64,000 bases of DNA from Zeimonas sp964538505 (GTDB lineage: Bacteria > Pseudomonadota > Gammaproteobacteria > Burkholderiales > Burkholderiaceae_E), in contig CAZIDY010000005.1 in NCBI GenBank assembly GCA_964538505.1, forward strand, positions 1-64,000, given 5' to 3'. Position 1 is the first letter of the stretch. Each line of letters begins with the position of its first letter. The position numbers and the translations under genes were made by a program. The notes beneath the pieces are model-generated. The model did no database searches. It was not told the origin of the DNA and was given only the letters and a program-made list of their open reading frames with translations. Positions 49,178 to 57,423 of the stretch are shown piece after piece.

Positions 49178-49453
49178 TCAGCTACAGCAGCATCCGCCTC
49201 GTGCGCCTTTCGACTGCGTCGTTGCGGCCGGAGAAGCAGGCGCGCCTGCAAGTTGCGCCGGATAGCCGGCGTCGGTCAAAGCATTGATGAGCGCGCCAGC
49301 CGAAGGGTCTAACGTTCCCTCTACGCGCGCACGACCGGCCAAGAGGTCGACGGCGACTGTTGCAACGCCCTCGATGGACTCGAGCGCACGTCTGACCGGG
49401 GTGACGCACGAGTTGCACGTCATTCCGTCGATACTGAGTTCAACCGTGTTCAT
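49178..49453 (-). CDS. Heavy-metal-associated (HMA) domain protein with Cys tail
   Basis: The 91-residue protein has an HMA fold motif (LSIDGMTCNSCVTPVRRAL) for Cu(I) binding and a C-terminal GGCCCS cysteine cluster after an Ala/Pro linker. It resembles CopZ-type chaperones with an added second metal site. The ATG at 49453 gives the family start. It is 92 bases downstream of the secreted-protein gene and probably shares its promoter. Confidence 0.88.
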   Translation of the reverse strand: MNTVELSIDGMTCNSCVTPVRRALESIEGVATVAVDLLAGRARVEGTLDPSAGALINALTDAGYPAQLAGAPASPAATTQSKGARGGCCCS

Positions 49454-49545
49454 AAAATCATTCCCTTGATTCAAGCGCTTGTACCGTCGTGCTCGACGTT
49501 CTGATACGTATTCGACCTGTCCGCCTGGTTCCGCGATAGCGCAAC

Positions 49546-49944
49546 TCATTGCTGTTTGTGGAATTTGCGGTGGTCGTGCAGTGGCGACCTATCGGGTGGT
49601 GCGTGGTCCACGCCCGCTTCAGCCCGCGCGCAAGGTGTAAGCCACGCTGGCGCAGCGCCGCGTTCGACGCCATGGTCGTGCTGCGCCCTGGCTCTCGTGC
49701 ACTCGACCGAAGCACGGGCACGGGCAGCGGAATCTGCCAACGGTTGCTCCTGCTCGGAAACGTCGCCGAGCCGAGCCACCCGATATGGCAGCGTCGATGC
49801 TGCATCGCTGTTTGCGGCAGCAATCTCGAGAACCGCCGGAACACTTCGCTCGATGCTCGAGGAGCCGGGAAGACTCTGCGCAGCCGCAAATGTTGTGCTC
49901 CCTGCGAGGGCGATCGCGGCGATGGTTAACGTATTCAAGAACAT
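49546..49944 (-). CDS. Small exported protein of unknown function
   Basis: The ATG at 49944 follows a strong AAGGAGGGAG site, and the product opens with a clean signal peptide (MFLNTLTIAAIALAGSTTFAAAQ). The remaining 110 residues match no family I know; the C-terminal third is rich in His/Arg/Pro and may be out of the ancestral frame. A shared-motif promoter lies 50-95 bases upstream. Confidence 0.55.
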   Translation of the reverse strand: MFLNTLTIAAIALAGSTTFAAAQSLPGSSSIERSVPAVLEIAAANSDAASTLPYRVARLGDVSEQEQPLADSAARARASVECTRARAQHDHGVERGAAPAWLTPCARAEAGVDHAPPDRSPLHDHRKFHKQQ

Positions 49945-49992
49945 TCCAACTCCCTCCTTGCGACGTTTCCATTTCTTCGTCGCACACGCATC

Positions 49993-50038
49993 ACTCTATG
50001 CGTGCCCTGCCAACGGGAACCGGTCAGGGAGGTTACAT
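49993..50038 (-). promoter_or_regulatory. Shared-motif promoter of the small exported protein and HMA genes
   Basis: On the minus strand ATGTAAC starts at 50038, with a T eight bases upstream, and is followed after 34 bases by TAGAGT (49993-49998). The CGTTGG block in between resembles the promoters at 16822 and 33888. Confidence 0.6.
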
Positions 50039-50065
50039 TTCGTTCATGTTGCTTGCATGCGCGCG

Positions 50066-51376
50066 CTACAGCCACCCGTTCCGAAACCCGGCCCGTCGAA
50101 GTCCAGCCACGACGTATCGGCACGAGCGCATCAGCCGCCAGAGAAGCTCGGAACGGTAGTTCTCGGACATCAATACGACCGGCCCCAGATTGATGCCGAA
50201 GTGGTACGGCGAGGTCCAGCCGATTCCGCCCTCGACGTCATCGGAAAAGGTCAGATTGAAGCTGCAGCGGAAGCAATACTGGCCCGTTACCTGCGGGTAC
50301 ACGTCCTGGAAATTGCGGACCGCCGACAGAACGATGTCGGGAGCGAACGGTAACGAGGCAACAATTGCCCACGGCGCGACGGTGCCGTCGTCCGGCCCGT
50401 ACGGCGCGCCGCGAGCGACGTAATCGAAGAACGAGCGCTCGATGCCGTCGATGCGCCTTGTCGTCCAGCCGGGACCGTCGCTCGCGGTGATACCCCAGAA
50501 ATCCTTGCCGTAGCCGACGAACGCAAGCGGATTGCGTATTGCGTACTCGCGCTGCACGTACGTCGCACGGCGGCTGTTCTCGAAGTAGTCGATCCCCTTC
50601 TCATGCACGAAGGAGTCCTGAATGCCCCGGAAGTCCAGCCAGATGTGCGAGTACTGGTGCATGAAGAGCGGACCACCGTAGATGAACTCGTGCCCGTAGA
50701 TCGTCTTCCAGCGGTAGGTCGAAAGCCACGCGGCGTAACTCTCGGCGGGCAGAGGATGCGTCGGCGAGCCCAGGCCCAGGACGTACAGCAGCAACGATTC
50801 GTCGTAGCCTTCCCAGCGGTACGGCAGGAAACCGCCCTCGGGCGTCCATCCATGCGTGACCGTCGCGCCACCGTTGCATGCCCAGGTCCATTGCGCACGC
50901 CGATAGAGCGCGTCCGCGAGCCGACGTAGCTCGTCCTCCTCTTCGCACTCGCCATCGAAGAACGCCGCGGCAGTCAGCACTCCTGCGAGCAGAAAGGCGG
51001 TGTCTACGGTCGACAACTCGCAGCGGCCCGCCCTGCGGCCGGACGACATGTCGAGGAAGTGGTAGTAGAAGCCCTTGTATCCGGTCGCGTCCGGTTCCGG
51101 TCCTTGCGGGCTGTCACGCAGGAACCGCAGCAGCGCCAGTGTTCGCGCGACAGCGTCGGCCCGCGCGATCCAGCCACGCGTGACTCCCACCGGATAGCTC
51201 GCAAGCCCAAAGCCGGTGGCAGCGATGCTTGCCGTGGACCCCGGATGCGAGGTGTCCGCGACGAGCCCGTTCGCCGAGTTCGTTTCCTGCAAGAAGTACT
51301 CGAACGCATGTCGCTGCAGCGCATCGAGCCGCGTCTCGCCGAAGTCGCGAAGCGGCGCGTCGTGCGATGCGGGCAT
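50066..51376 (-). CDS. Glycoamylase-like (GH144-type) protein
   Basis: The 436-residue protein matches the glycoamylase-like family that includes beta-1,2-glucan hydrolases: LDALQRHAFEYFLQETN near the start, then GFYYHFLD, TVDTAFLLAG, HGWTPEGGFLPYRW, IYGGPLFMHQYSHIWLDF and the FWGITASDGPG segment. No signal peptide is evident at the chosen ATG. It probably acts on beta-glucans such as osmoregulated periplasmic glucans. It is alone, 15 bases upstream of a small membrane-protein gene's 3' end in the same direction. Confidence 0.82.
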   Translation of the reverse strand: MPASHDAPLRDFGETRLDALQRHAFEYFLQETNSANGLVADTSHPGSTASIAATGFGLASYPVGVTRGWIARADAVARTLALLRFLRDSPQGPEPDATGYKGFYYHFLDMSSGRRAGRCELSTVDTAFLLAGVLTAAAFFDGECEEEDELRRLADALYRRAQWTWACNGGATVTHGWTPEGGFLPYRWEGYDESLLLYVLGLGSPTHPLPAESYAAWLSTYRWKTIYGHEFIYGGPLFMHQYSHIWLDFRGIQDSFVHEKGIDYFENSRRATYVQREYAIRNPLAFVGYGKDFWGITASDGPGWTTRRIDGIERSFFDYVARGAPYGPDDGTVAPWAIVASLPFAPDIVLSAVRNFQDVYPQVTGQYCFRCSFNLTFSDDVEGGIGWTSPYHFGINLGPVVLMSENYRSELLWRLMRSCRYVVAGLRRAGFRNGWL

Positions 51377-51391
51377 ATGTGTTTGGGCGAA

Positions 51392-51748
51392 TCAGAGACC
51401 AGTGAAAACGAGAAGCGCCCGCCCTCCGAGCGCGAGCCAACAGATCCAGTAAAGCCCGTCGACCCAGCATTCCCTCGGAACGTTCGCGCGACGCTCGATT
51501 CTGCGCTTGCCGAACATCGCGACCCCGTGCAGCACGAGTCCGAACGAAAAAATCGGCACTGTCAACGGCGCGATCTGATCGGCGAAGAGCCAGAGCGAGC
51601 CCTGCCCCGACGAACGCCGCTTCCGCGGCGGAGACAAATTCGGCTCGCTCGCACGACGCAAGCTGCGATCGGCGAACCCCTGCCCTGCCCGCTCGCCGCT
51701 TTCATCGTGTCTCGTCCTGTCGTTCGCCCGCTGCATCCGGCGAGACAC
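51392..51748 (-). CDS. Hypothetical small membrane protein
   Basis: The 118-residue frame has a basic, low-complexity first half and two hydrophobic helices in the second (IAPLTVPIFSFGLVLHGVAMF and DGLYWICWLALGGRALLVF) separated by a basic loop (KRRIERRANVPRE). The start is uncertain; the conserved-looking part begins near residue 52. It lies between an HMA gene and the glycoamylase-like gene, all leftward. Confidence 0.45.
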   Translation of the reverse strand: MSRRMQRANDRTRHDESGERAGQGFADRSLRRASEPNLSPPRKRRSSGQGSLWLFADQIAPLTVPIFSFGLVLHGVAMFGKRRIERRANVPRECWVDGLYWICWLALGGRALLVFTGL

Positions 51749-51764
51749 GTCGTACGTCCCGATC

Positions 51765-52034
51765 TCAGCTGCAGCAGCCGCCGCCGGACCGGCGCGCCGG
51801 CGCAGCCGGCGACGACGCCGAGCCGTCGACGACGCGCGCGGGATAGCCGGCGTCGGCGAGTGCCGAGGTCAGGCGGGCAGTCGCCGTTCCCGAACGCCCT
51901 CGCACCGCTACGCGCCCCGATGCGAGATCGACCGCGACGTCTTCCACGCCATCGACCGCTTTCAGCGCATCGCTGACGTGCCGGACGCAGGAGCCGCAGG
52001 TCATTCCCGTCACTTCCATCAAGATCTCGTTCAT
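51765..52034 (-). CDS. Second HMA-domain protein with Cys tail
   Basis: The 89-residue protein carries VTGMTCGSCVRHVSDALKAV, a Cu(I)-binding HMA motif, and ends GGGCCS like the HMA protein at 49178. The two are paralogues with the same Ala/Ser/Pro linker. A shared-motif promoter lies 77-122 bases upstream. Confidence 0.88.
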   Translation of the reverse strand: MNEILMEVTGMTCGSCVRHVSDALKAVDGVEDVAVDLASGRVAVRGRSGTATARLTSALADAGYPARVVDGSASSPAAPARRSGGGCCS

Positions 52035-52110
52035 GGTCGCCTCCCGGGCGTATGCAAGGTCGGGTTTCCGCTTCGCTTCGCCCGGCCATCGTCGGTCGGG
52101 CGTTATCAAA

Positions 52111-52156
52111 AGCATGACTCCAGCGCGCATACGTGGAGATGACCCCTGCATTACAT
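52111..52156 (-). promoter_or_regulatory. Shared-motif promoter of the second HMA gene
   Basis: On the minus strand ATGTAAT starts at 52156, with a T eight bases upstream, followed after 34 bases by CATGCT (52111-52116). GTCATC after the hexamer also appears in the promoters at 16748 and 44326. Confidence 0.6.
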
Positions 52157-52228
52157 TCCTGCAAAGAAGCGGTCGAGCGCCGGCTCGTCGATCGGACATC
52201 GAGCGCGACGCAACCGGTCAAGGCCGGA

Positions 52229-53452
52229 TCAGCTTCGGTCGACAGCGGTCGTTGATGCGGACGTTGCGCGCATGGCTGCCAGCGCCCCCGTGAGGTCGGC
52301 TCGGAGGTCGTCGACGTCCTCGATGCCAACCGACAGCCGCACCAGCGAATCGCCGATTCCGAGGCGCGCGCGCTGCTCGGGCGGGATCGTCGAGTGCGTC
52401 ATGATTGCCGGGTGTTCGATGAGGCTCTCGACGCCGCCGAGGCTCTCGGCGAGCGTGAAAATCGAGCACGCCTCCAGAAAACGGCGCGTGCCGGCGAGAT
52501 CGGTGTTGAGCTCGATCGAGACCATTCCACCGAAGCCGCGCATCTGTTTTCGCGCGAGCACGTGCTGCGCGTGCGAAGCCAGCCCCGGGTAGCGCACTCG
52601 GCGCACACTGGGATGCCGCTCGAGCCAACCGGCCAAGGCGAGCGCGTTCTCGCAGTGACGCTGCATGCGCACGTCGAGCGTCTTCACGCCGCGCAGCGCA
52701 AGGAAGCTGTCGAAGGGGCCGGCGATGGCACCGACCGCGTTCTGCAGGAAGCCGACGCGCTCGGCGCGCTCCGCGTTGCGGTCGTCGCCGGCGACGATCG
52801 CGACCCCGCCGATGATGTCGGAGTGCCCGTTCAGATACTTCGTCGTCGAGTGCACGACGATGTCGAAGCCGAGCTCGATCGGGCGCTGCACCCACGGCGT
52901 CGCGAAGGTGTTGTCGGCAACGCTGACCACGTCGTGTCGTTTCGCGATCGACGCGAGCGCCTCGAGGTCGACCAGCCGCAGCAGCGGGTTGGTCGGCGAC
53001 TCGACGAGCACCATGCGCGTCTCCGGCCGGATCGCCGCCTCGAGCGCCTTCGGATCGGAAAGGTCGACGTAACTCACCGACAACCCCGCGCTCTTCGTGC
53101 GCACGCGCTCGAGCAGCCGGTAGGTCCCCCCGTACAGGTCGTCACCGGCGACGACGTGCGCGCCCGCGTCGAGCAACTCGAGCACGGTGGCGATCGCCGC
53201 CAACCCGGACGCGAAGGCGAAGGCGCGGCCGCCGCTCTCGAGATCGGCGATGCAGCGCTCGAGCGCGAAACGCGTCGGGTTGTGCGATCGTCCGTAGTCG
53301 AGCCCCTTGTGCACGCCGGGGCTCGCCTGCACGTAGGTGGAGGTGGCGTAGATCGGCGGCATCACCGCGCCGGTCGAAGGATCGGGCGCCTGTCCGGCGT
53401 GGATCACGCGCGTGCCGAAGGCGCGGCGCTCGCGGTTGTCGTCGTGGCTCAC
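52229..53452 (-). CDS. Cystathionine gamma-lyase/gamma-synthase family PLP enzyme
   Basis: The 407-residue protein begins FGTRVIHAGQAPDPSTGAV and has YSRSHNPTR-like YGRSHNPTRFALE, the PLP lysine in VHSTTKYLNGHSD and SLGGVESLIEHPA near the end, all typical of the Cys/Met metabolism PLP family. With the adjacent cystathionine beta-synthase it would form a reverse transsulfuration pair (homocysteine to cysteine). Gamma-synthase cannot be excluded. The start is a GTG at 53452 overlapping the upstream stop as GTGA. Confidence 0.9.
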   Translation of the reverse strand: MSHDDNRERRAFGTRVIHAGQAPDPSTGAVMPPIYATSTYVQASPGVHKGLDYGRSHNPTRFALERCIADLESGGRAFAFASGLAAIATVLELLDAGAHVVAGDDLYGGTYRLLERVRTKSAGLSVSYVDLSDPKALEAAIRPETRMVLVESPTNPLLRLVDLEALASIAKRHDVVSVADNTFATPWVQRPIELGFDIVVHSTTKYLNGHSDIIGGVAIVAGDDRNAERAERVGFLQNAVGAIAGPFDSFLALRGVKTLDVRMQRHCENALALAGWLERHPSVRRVRYPGLASHAQHVLARKQMRGFGGMVSIELNTDLAGTRRFLEACSIFTLAESLGGVESLIEHPAIMTHSTIPPEQRARLGIGDSLVRLSVGIEDVDDLRADLTGALAAMRATSASTTAVDRS

Positions 53453-54825
53453 GAGAAGGTCCTGCGCAGATGGTTCAGGAGATCGAAGCGGGTGACGAGA
53501 CCGTGGAAGCGCTCGTCGTCGGCGATGATCGCAACCAGGCCGCGATCGAGCACGGCGCGCAACGCCGCCAGCCCGGCATCGGGGCGCAACGTTTCGAGCG
53601 CCTGCGTCATCGCGATCTCGACGGTTGCATCGAAACGCGCCGGATCGTCGAGCGCGTGCAGCAACACATCCGACTCGTCGACGATGCCGACGATGCGGCC
53701 GTTCTCCAGCACCGGCAACTGCGAGACGTCGGCCGAGCGCATGCGCTGGAACGCGGTGCGCAGCGTGTCGCTGCGCTGCGCCTGGATGACGCTGCCCTCG
53801 GCGTATCGTCGCCCGATCACGTCGCGCAGGTCGCCGAAGCGCTCGCGGGCGAGCAGCCCCTGGTCGATCATCCAGTTGTCGTTGTAGACCTTGGACAGAT
53901 AGCGCGTGCCGGTGTCGCAGACGAACGAGACGACGTTCTTCGGCGTCGTCTGCTCGCGACACCAGCACAGCGCCGCGGCGAGCAGCGTTCCGGTGGACGA
54001 GCCGCCGAGCACGCCCTCGGCGCGCAACAGATCGCGCGCCGCGCCAAAGCTTTCCTCGTCGGGAATCGAGTACGCGCTGCGCACGCGCGAGAAGTCGGCG
54101 ATCGTCGGGACGAAATCCTCGCCGATGCCTTCCACCGCCCACGAACCGGCCTTGCCGACCTTCCCGGTTCGCACGTAGTCGGTGAGCACCGATCCCTGGG
54201 GATCGGCGAGCACGAATTCGACCTCGGGCGCGGCCTCGCCGAAGAACGCGGTGAGGCCGCCGAGCGTGCCGCCGGAACCGACGCCGCAGACGATCGCATC
54301 GATCGCGTGCCCGCTCTGCGCCCACAGCTCGGGGCCGGTGGACCACCGGTGTGCCGCGGCGTTGTCGGGATTGTTGAACTGGTCGACGAAGAACGCGCCG
54401 GGGATCTCGCGCGCGAGGCGCGCCGCGACGTCCTGATAGTAGTCGGGATGACCGCGCACGACGTCGGAGCGCGTCATGTGAACCTCGGCGCCGAGCGCCT
54501 TCAGGTGCAGCACCTTCTCGCTCGACATCTTGTCGGGCACGACGAGCACGACCCGATAGCCCTTCGCCCGCGCGACGAGCGCGAGACCCAGTCCGGTGTT
54601 GCCTGCCGTCGCCTCGACGATCGTGCCGCCCGGCTGCAATTGTCCGCGCCGCTCGGCGCCCTCGATCATCCACAGCCCGATGCGGTCCTTGATCGATCCG
54701 CCCGGGTTCTGCGATTCGAGCTTCAGGAACAAGCGGCAGGGACCGGTGTCCAGCCGCGTGACTTCCAGCAGCGGCGTATTGCCGATGAGCGTGAGCACGC
54801 CCGGTCGTGAGCGCGGAGTCAACAC
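53449..54825 (-). CDS. Cystathionine beta-synthase (PLP enzyme with CBS domain pair)
   Basis: The 458-residue protein has the fold II PLP lysine in NPGGSIKDRIGLWMIE, the EATAGNTGLGLAL substrate loop and the GVGSGGTLGG phosphate loop. From about residue 335 it has two CBS domains (VIQAQRSDTLRTAFQRM ... LPVLENGRIVGIVDESDV), as in eukaryote-like CBS. It condenses serine and homocysteine to cystathionine; H2S production is a known side activity. The heme-binding N-terminal region of animal CBS is absent. Confidence 0.92.
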   Translation of the reverse strand: MLTPRSRPGVLTLIGNTPLLEVTRLDTGPCRLFLKLESQNPGGSIKDRIGLWMIEGAERRGQLQPGGTIVEATAGNTGLGLALVARAKGYRVVLVVPDKMSSEKVLHLKALGAEVHMTRSDVVRGHPDYYQDVAARLAREIPGAFFVDQFNNPDNAAAHRWSTGPELWAQSGHAIDAIVCGVGSGGTLGGLTAFFGEAAPEVEFVLADPQGSVLTDYVRTGKVGKAGSWAVEGIGEDFVPTIADFSRVRSAYSIPDEESFGAARDLLRAEGVLGGSSTGTLLAAALCWCREQTTPKNVVSFVCDTGTRYLSKVYNDNWMIDQGLLARERFGDLRDVIGRRYAEGSVIQAQRSDTLRTAFQRMRSADVSQLPVLENGRIVGIVDESDVLLHALDDPARFDATVEIAMTQALETLRPDAGLAALRAVLDRGLVAIIADDERFHGLVTRFDLLNHLRRTFS

Positions 54826-54886
54826 GGATCGCTCGTCCGGCTGCGCAAAACTCTCACGACACCGGAATCGATTGCGACGAGCCCCT

Positions 54887-55564
54887 TCATCGGGCCGGCA
54901 TCGACGGCATGGTGCCGGGCTGCTCCGCTCGGCTGCGCATCATCTGCTCCATCATCATCTGCATCATGTCGAGGCGGCGCTCCATCCTTTGCAGATCAGG
55001 AGAATCCGCTCCGCCAGTCTGACCGCGGCCCATCATTCCCGGGCTCATCATTCCGTGGCCCATCATCCCCGGACACATCATCCCGGAGCCCATCATTCCA
55101 CTCATCATTCCGGGCCCCATCATCCCTGGGCCCATCATGCCCGGGCCCATCGCCCCGGGGCCCACTCCACCGCCCATCGTTGGGTAGCCGCCCATCGCGC
55201 CCATCATCATGCTGCGGCCCAGCATCATGTTTGCCTGCATCGTCCGCATGTGATCGACGAGTGCTGCTCGGCGATCGTCGTCTGTCTTCGCGTTCGCCGC
55301 GCGTTCCAGCTGCGACTGCATCTGGCGCACGTTTTCCTGCATCTTCTCGATGGTTGGGCCGGTCTCCACTGTCGACGTTGCAGAGGGCGCCGTCGATCCG
55401 GCTGCCGCTTCCGGGTGGTGCTCGTCGACCGCGAGAGCCGGCGTCGCAACGAAGGCGAGCACGATCGCCGCGCTCGTCAGCAACGAGGGCAACGACTTCC
55501 TGCGGCGCGCAGTTGTTGCAGCGACAGCCGGTGCGGGCGTGGACAGTTCGTCGGTTCGCTTCAT
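54887..55564 (-). CDS. Met/Gly-rich exported protein
   Basis: The 225-residue product has a long basic leader and signal segment (TSAAIVLAFVATPALA), a helical middle with EKMQENVRQMQSQLERAAN, then a run of GPGMMGPGMM-type repeats (about residues 125-180) and a Met-rich C-terminal helix (DMMQMMMEQMM). Methionine clusters of this kind bind Cu(I) or Ag(I) in the periplasm (established for CopK/CopC/CueO-type segments), so copper buffering is likely. CAGGAG precedes the ATG. Confidence 0.8.
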   Translation of the reverse strand: MKRTDELSTPAPAVAATTARRRKSLPSLLTSAAIVLAFVATPALAVDEHHPEAAAGSTAPSATSTVETGPTIEKMQENVRQMQSQLERAANAKTDDDRRAALVDHMRTMQANMMLGRSMMMGAMGGYPTMGGGVGPGAMGPGMMGPGMMGPGMMSGMMGSGMMCPGMMGHGMMSPGMMGRGQTGGADSPDLQRMERRLDMMQMMMEQMMRSRAEQPGTMPSMPAR

Positions 55565-55739
55565 CGAAGTTCTCCTGTGAAGGCAGTGAGTCGTGGCAAG
55601 AGGCTCGGTCTGCGAGTTGAACGCGCGGATCTTCGTCGCTTTCGCCCACGAGTGGCGTTATACGGAAGAATGCTTGGCACTCGACAGACAAACAAGGCGA
55701 CGTGCCGCTCCTGCAAACGCTCGGCCCCCTAACAAACCC

Positions 55740-55784
55740 ATGATAGAGGGCGTGCGTGACTGGAGGCTTACGCGCTCATTACAT
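55740..55784 (-). promoter_or_regulatory. Shared-motif promoter of the Met-rich protein gene
   Basis: On the minus strand ATGTAAT starts at 55784, with a T eight bases upstream, followed after 33 bases by TATCAT (55740-55745), one base shorter than in the others. The leader to the ATG at 55564 is about 175 bases. Confidence 0.55.
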
Positions 55785-56107
55785 GTGAACGAAGACTGGA
55801 CGGGAACAAGCTCAACGAATGCCGTCGGTGAGGGCGGCAGGGCGCGTAGCCTTCACATGCTCGTACGTGCCCTTCCCGGCGATTGCGTCGCCACTTTTCA
55901 CGGTTCTAGCCTAGCCGGAGCTTCTCTTCCCGGTCTTTCTCGGGCGCAGCCCGAGAGCGCCTGCCCGGATAGTCGGATTGCCGCGGCGCATCGCGCGCCG
56001 CTGCTCTATAACGTGTTCCCATACGCGGCCGTCTGGCGCACCGGGGACGCACGGCTGTGGCGGCGCTGCGGTCCGCCATCTCGTTGGCGGTGATGACCCT
56101 GTTTTGA
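55785..56107. other. No gene recognised (323 bases)
   Basis: No frame here has family resemblance or a ribosome site. The only structure seen is a 7-bp perfect inverted repeat, CTCGGGC/GCCCGAG, at 55939-55955 with a three-base loop; no T-run follows on either strand, so it is not a clear terminator. Confidence 0.5.
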
Positions 56108-56345
56108 ATCGACGGGCAGCCGCGAGATCTTCGCGAATCGCACGTATCGGCATCTCTTTCTCGCCCAGGTCATCGCCTCGGTGGGTACGGGCCTGGCCCC
56201 GGCGCGTCGTGCTGGTGGGCCATCGATGTCATCCGCGCGGGCATAGCACTATTGCTGCCGTTCGTGACGCAGGTGTAGCCAGTCTACGTCCTCATCTTCT
56301 TGCTGCAGTCGGCTTCGGCGGCCTTCACCCCGTTCGACGATGATC
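56108..56345 (+). pseudogene. MFS transporter relic with internal deletion
   Basis: One frame reads GSREIFANRTYRHLFLAQVI followed by ASVGTGLA, the N-terminal helix of an MFS exporter. Soon after, another stretch gives DVIRAGIALLLPFVTQV, a stop, and VYVLIFLLQSASAAFTP, matching helices 3-4 of the same family. The segment between is missing, there is an in-frame stop, and the rest of the gene is gone. Confidence 0.7.
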
Positions 56346-56538
56346 ACCCGAAATGGCCTTTGTGAGTGGCACGCGATCTGTGTGATCCGGCGCCTCGCCG
56401 CTGCGCAGTTGATCCGCTGCTCGGTAGCTTGGGCAGACGTGATTCGATAGGGGATCTGATGCGACGCATCGCGGAGCTTCAGCGCAAGCGGCACTTGCTT
56501 GGGGCAACTACGGGGGCCACTGAGAAAGTCCAATTCTC

Positions 56539-57078
56539 CTATAGCGCTTGTTGGCGAGCGTTTTCGGCGGTTATGTGGTTGACGCCGGCGGCCTCTTTGA
56601 TGGTCAGCCCCTCCTCGCCGAGCATCTGGCACAACTGCCTCTGGACCGGCGTCAACCGAGCCAGGGCGCGGCCGATGTCGATGCGCGCGTGGTGGTGATC
56701 GACGGCACCGGCCGCGTCCTGCTGGGCGGATTCGTCGTCAGCCAGCAGATCGGCGAGCGTCAGCCCATCGCCCGAGCCGTCGAGCGCTGCATCGAGTGAC
56801 AGCACCTCCTGATCTGCGGCACGCTTGTCGGCGGCCTGCTCGCGAATCAGATCCGTGAGTTTGTTGCGGATGACCTGGGCCATGTAGGCCACCGGCGGCG
56901 TATCCGGGTCGGGCGGGAGTTTTCGGCGCACCGCGATCCAGTGCGCCAGGCACTCCTGCATCAGATCGTCGAACTCCTCGCGCGCGAGGCTTCGAGACCA
57001 CCTTCTGAACTCACCCACCAGCTTCTTCGTAACCGCGATCTCCCGTCGCTGGAGACCATCTCCCGCCTTGAGCGCCAT
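56539..57078 (-). CDS. Sigma-70-like (ECF-type) factor, short C-terminus
   Basis: The 179-residue protein has a region-2-like part (FDDLMQECLAHWIAVRRKL ... YMAQVIRNKLTDLIREQAA) and a region-4-like part (LARLTPVQRQLCQMLGEEG, then LTIKEAAGVNHITAENARQQ). It stops within what would be the recognition helix region, about 10-15 residues short of typical ECF factors. It is probably a regulator of the integrated element, transcribed away from the AlpA-like gene. Truncation at the element border is possible. Confidence 0.65.
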   Translation of the reverse strand: MALKAGDGLQRREIAVTKKLVGEFRRWSRSLAREEFDDLMQECLAHWIAVRRKLPPDPDTPPVAYMAQVIRNKLTDLIREQAADKRAADQEVLSLDAALDGSGDGLTLADLLADDESAQQDAAGAVDHHHARIDIGRALARLTPVQRQLCQMLGEEGLTIKEAAGVNHITAENARQQAL

Positions 57079-57423
57079 GACTCTCCCCGTCGGTTGCCGG
57101 ACGGGGACGAGATCGGGCGAAGATCAGCGGAAGGAAAAGAGCGACAGGCGACCTAATTCGTAGGGCCGACGAAGTTGTGGGTAGATGTATCCCGACACTT
57201 TTGGGCGGGATTCCGTAACCGGACAACGAGGGGCTTCTCGATAGTTGGCGATCCATGGCGACGGACGCCAAGACGCCCAGCTAGAGGGACCTCCCAGGGT
57301 CGCGGGGCGCCACTTCGGTGGCGGCCAAGCGAGGTCTACGGTTTGGAAAGTCGGTCGCCTGCCGCTACGCGCGGCCCAATGCCGGAAGCCGGGTCGGCTT
57401 CTCGACCGAGAACGGGGGTGCGA
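57079..57423. other. Divergent intergenic region, sigma-like and AlpA-like genes
   Basis: These 345 bases separate two regulators transcribed in opposite directions and so should hold both promoters and any operators. No clear -35/-10 pair stands out. An open frame runs from 57175 into the AlpA-like gene but without homology before 57424. Confidence 0.4.

Noticed and set aside
56437..56460. GGCAGAC...TCGATAGG similar to the repeat beside guaA, possible far att site
   Set aside because: The match is broken by an insertion and does not include guaA coding sequence.
56395..56535. Minus-strand stretch reading PKQVPLALKLRDAS, resembling the start of the Hda replication regulator
   Set aside because: Only about 14 residues agree and nothing follows; too short to call a pseudogene.
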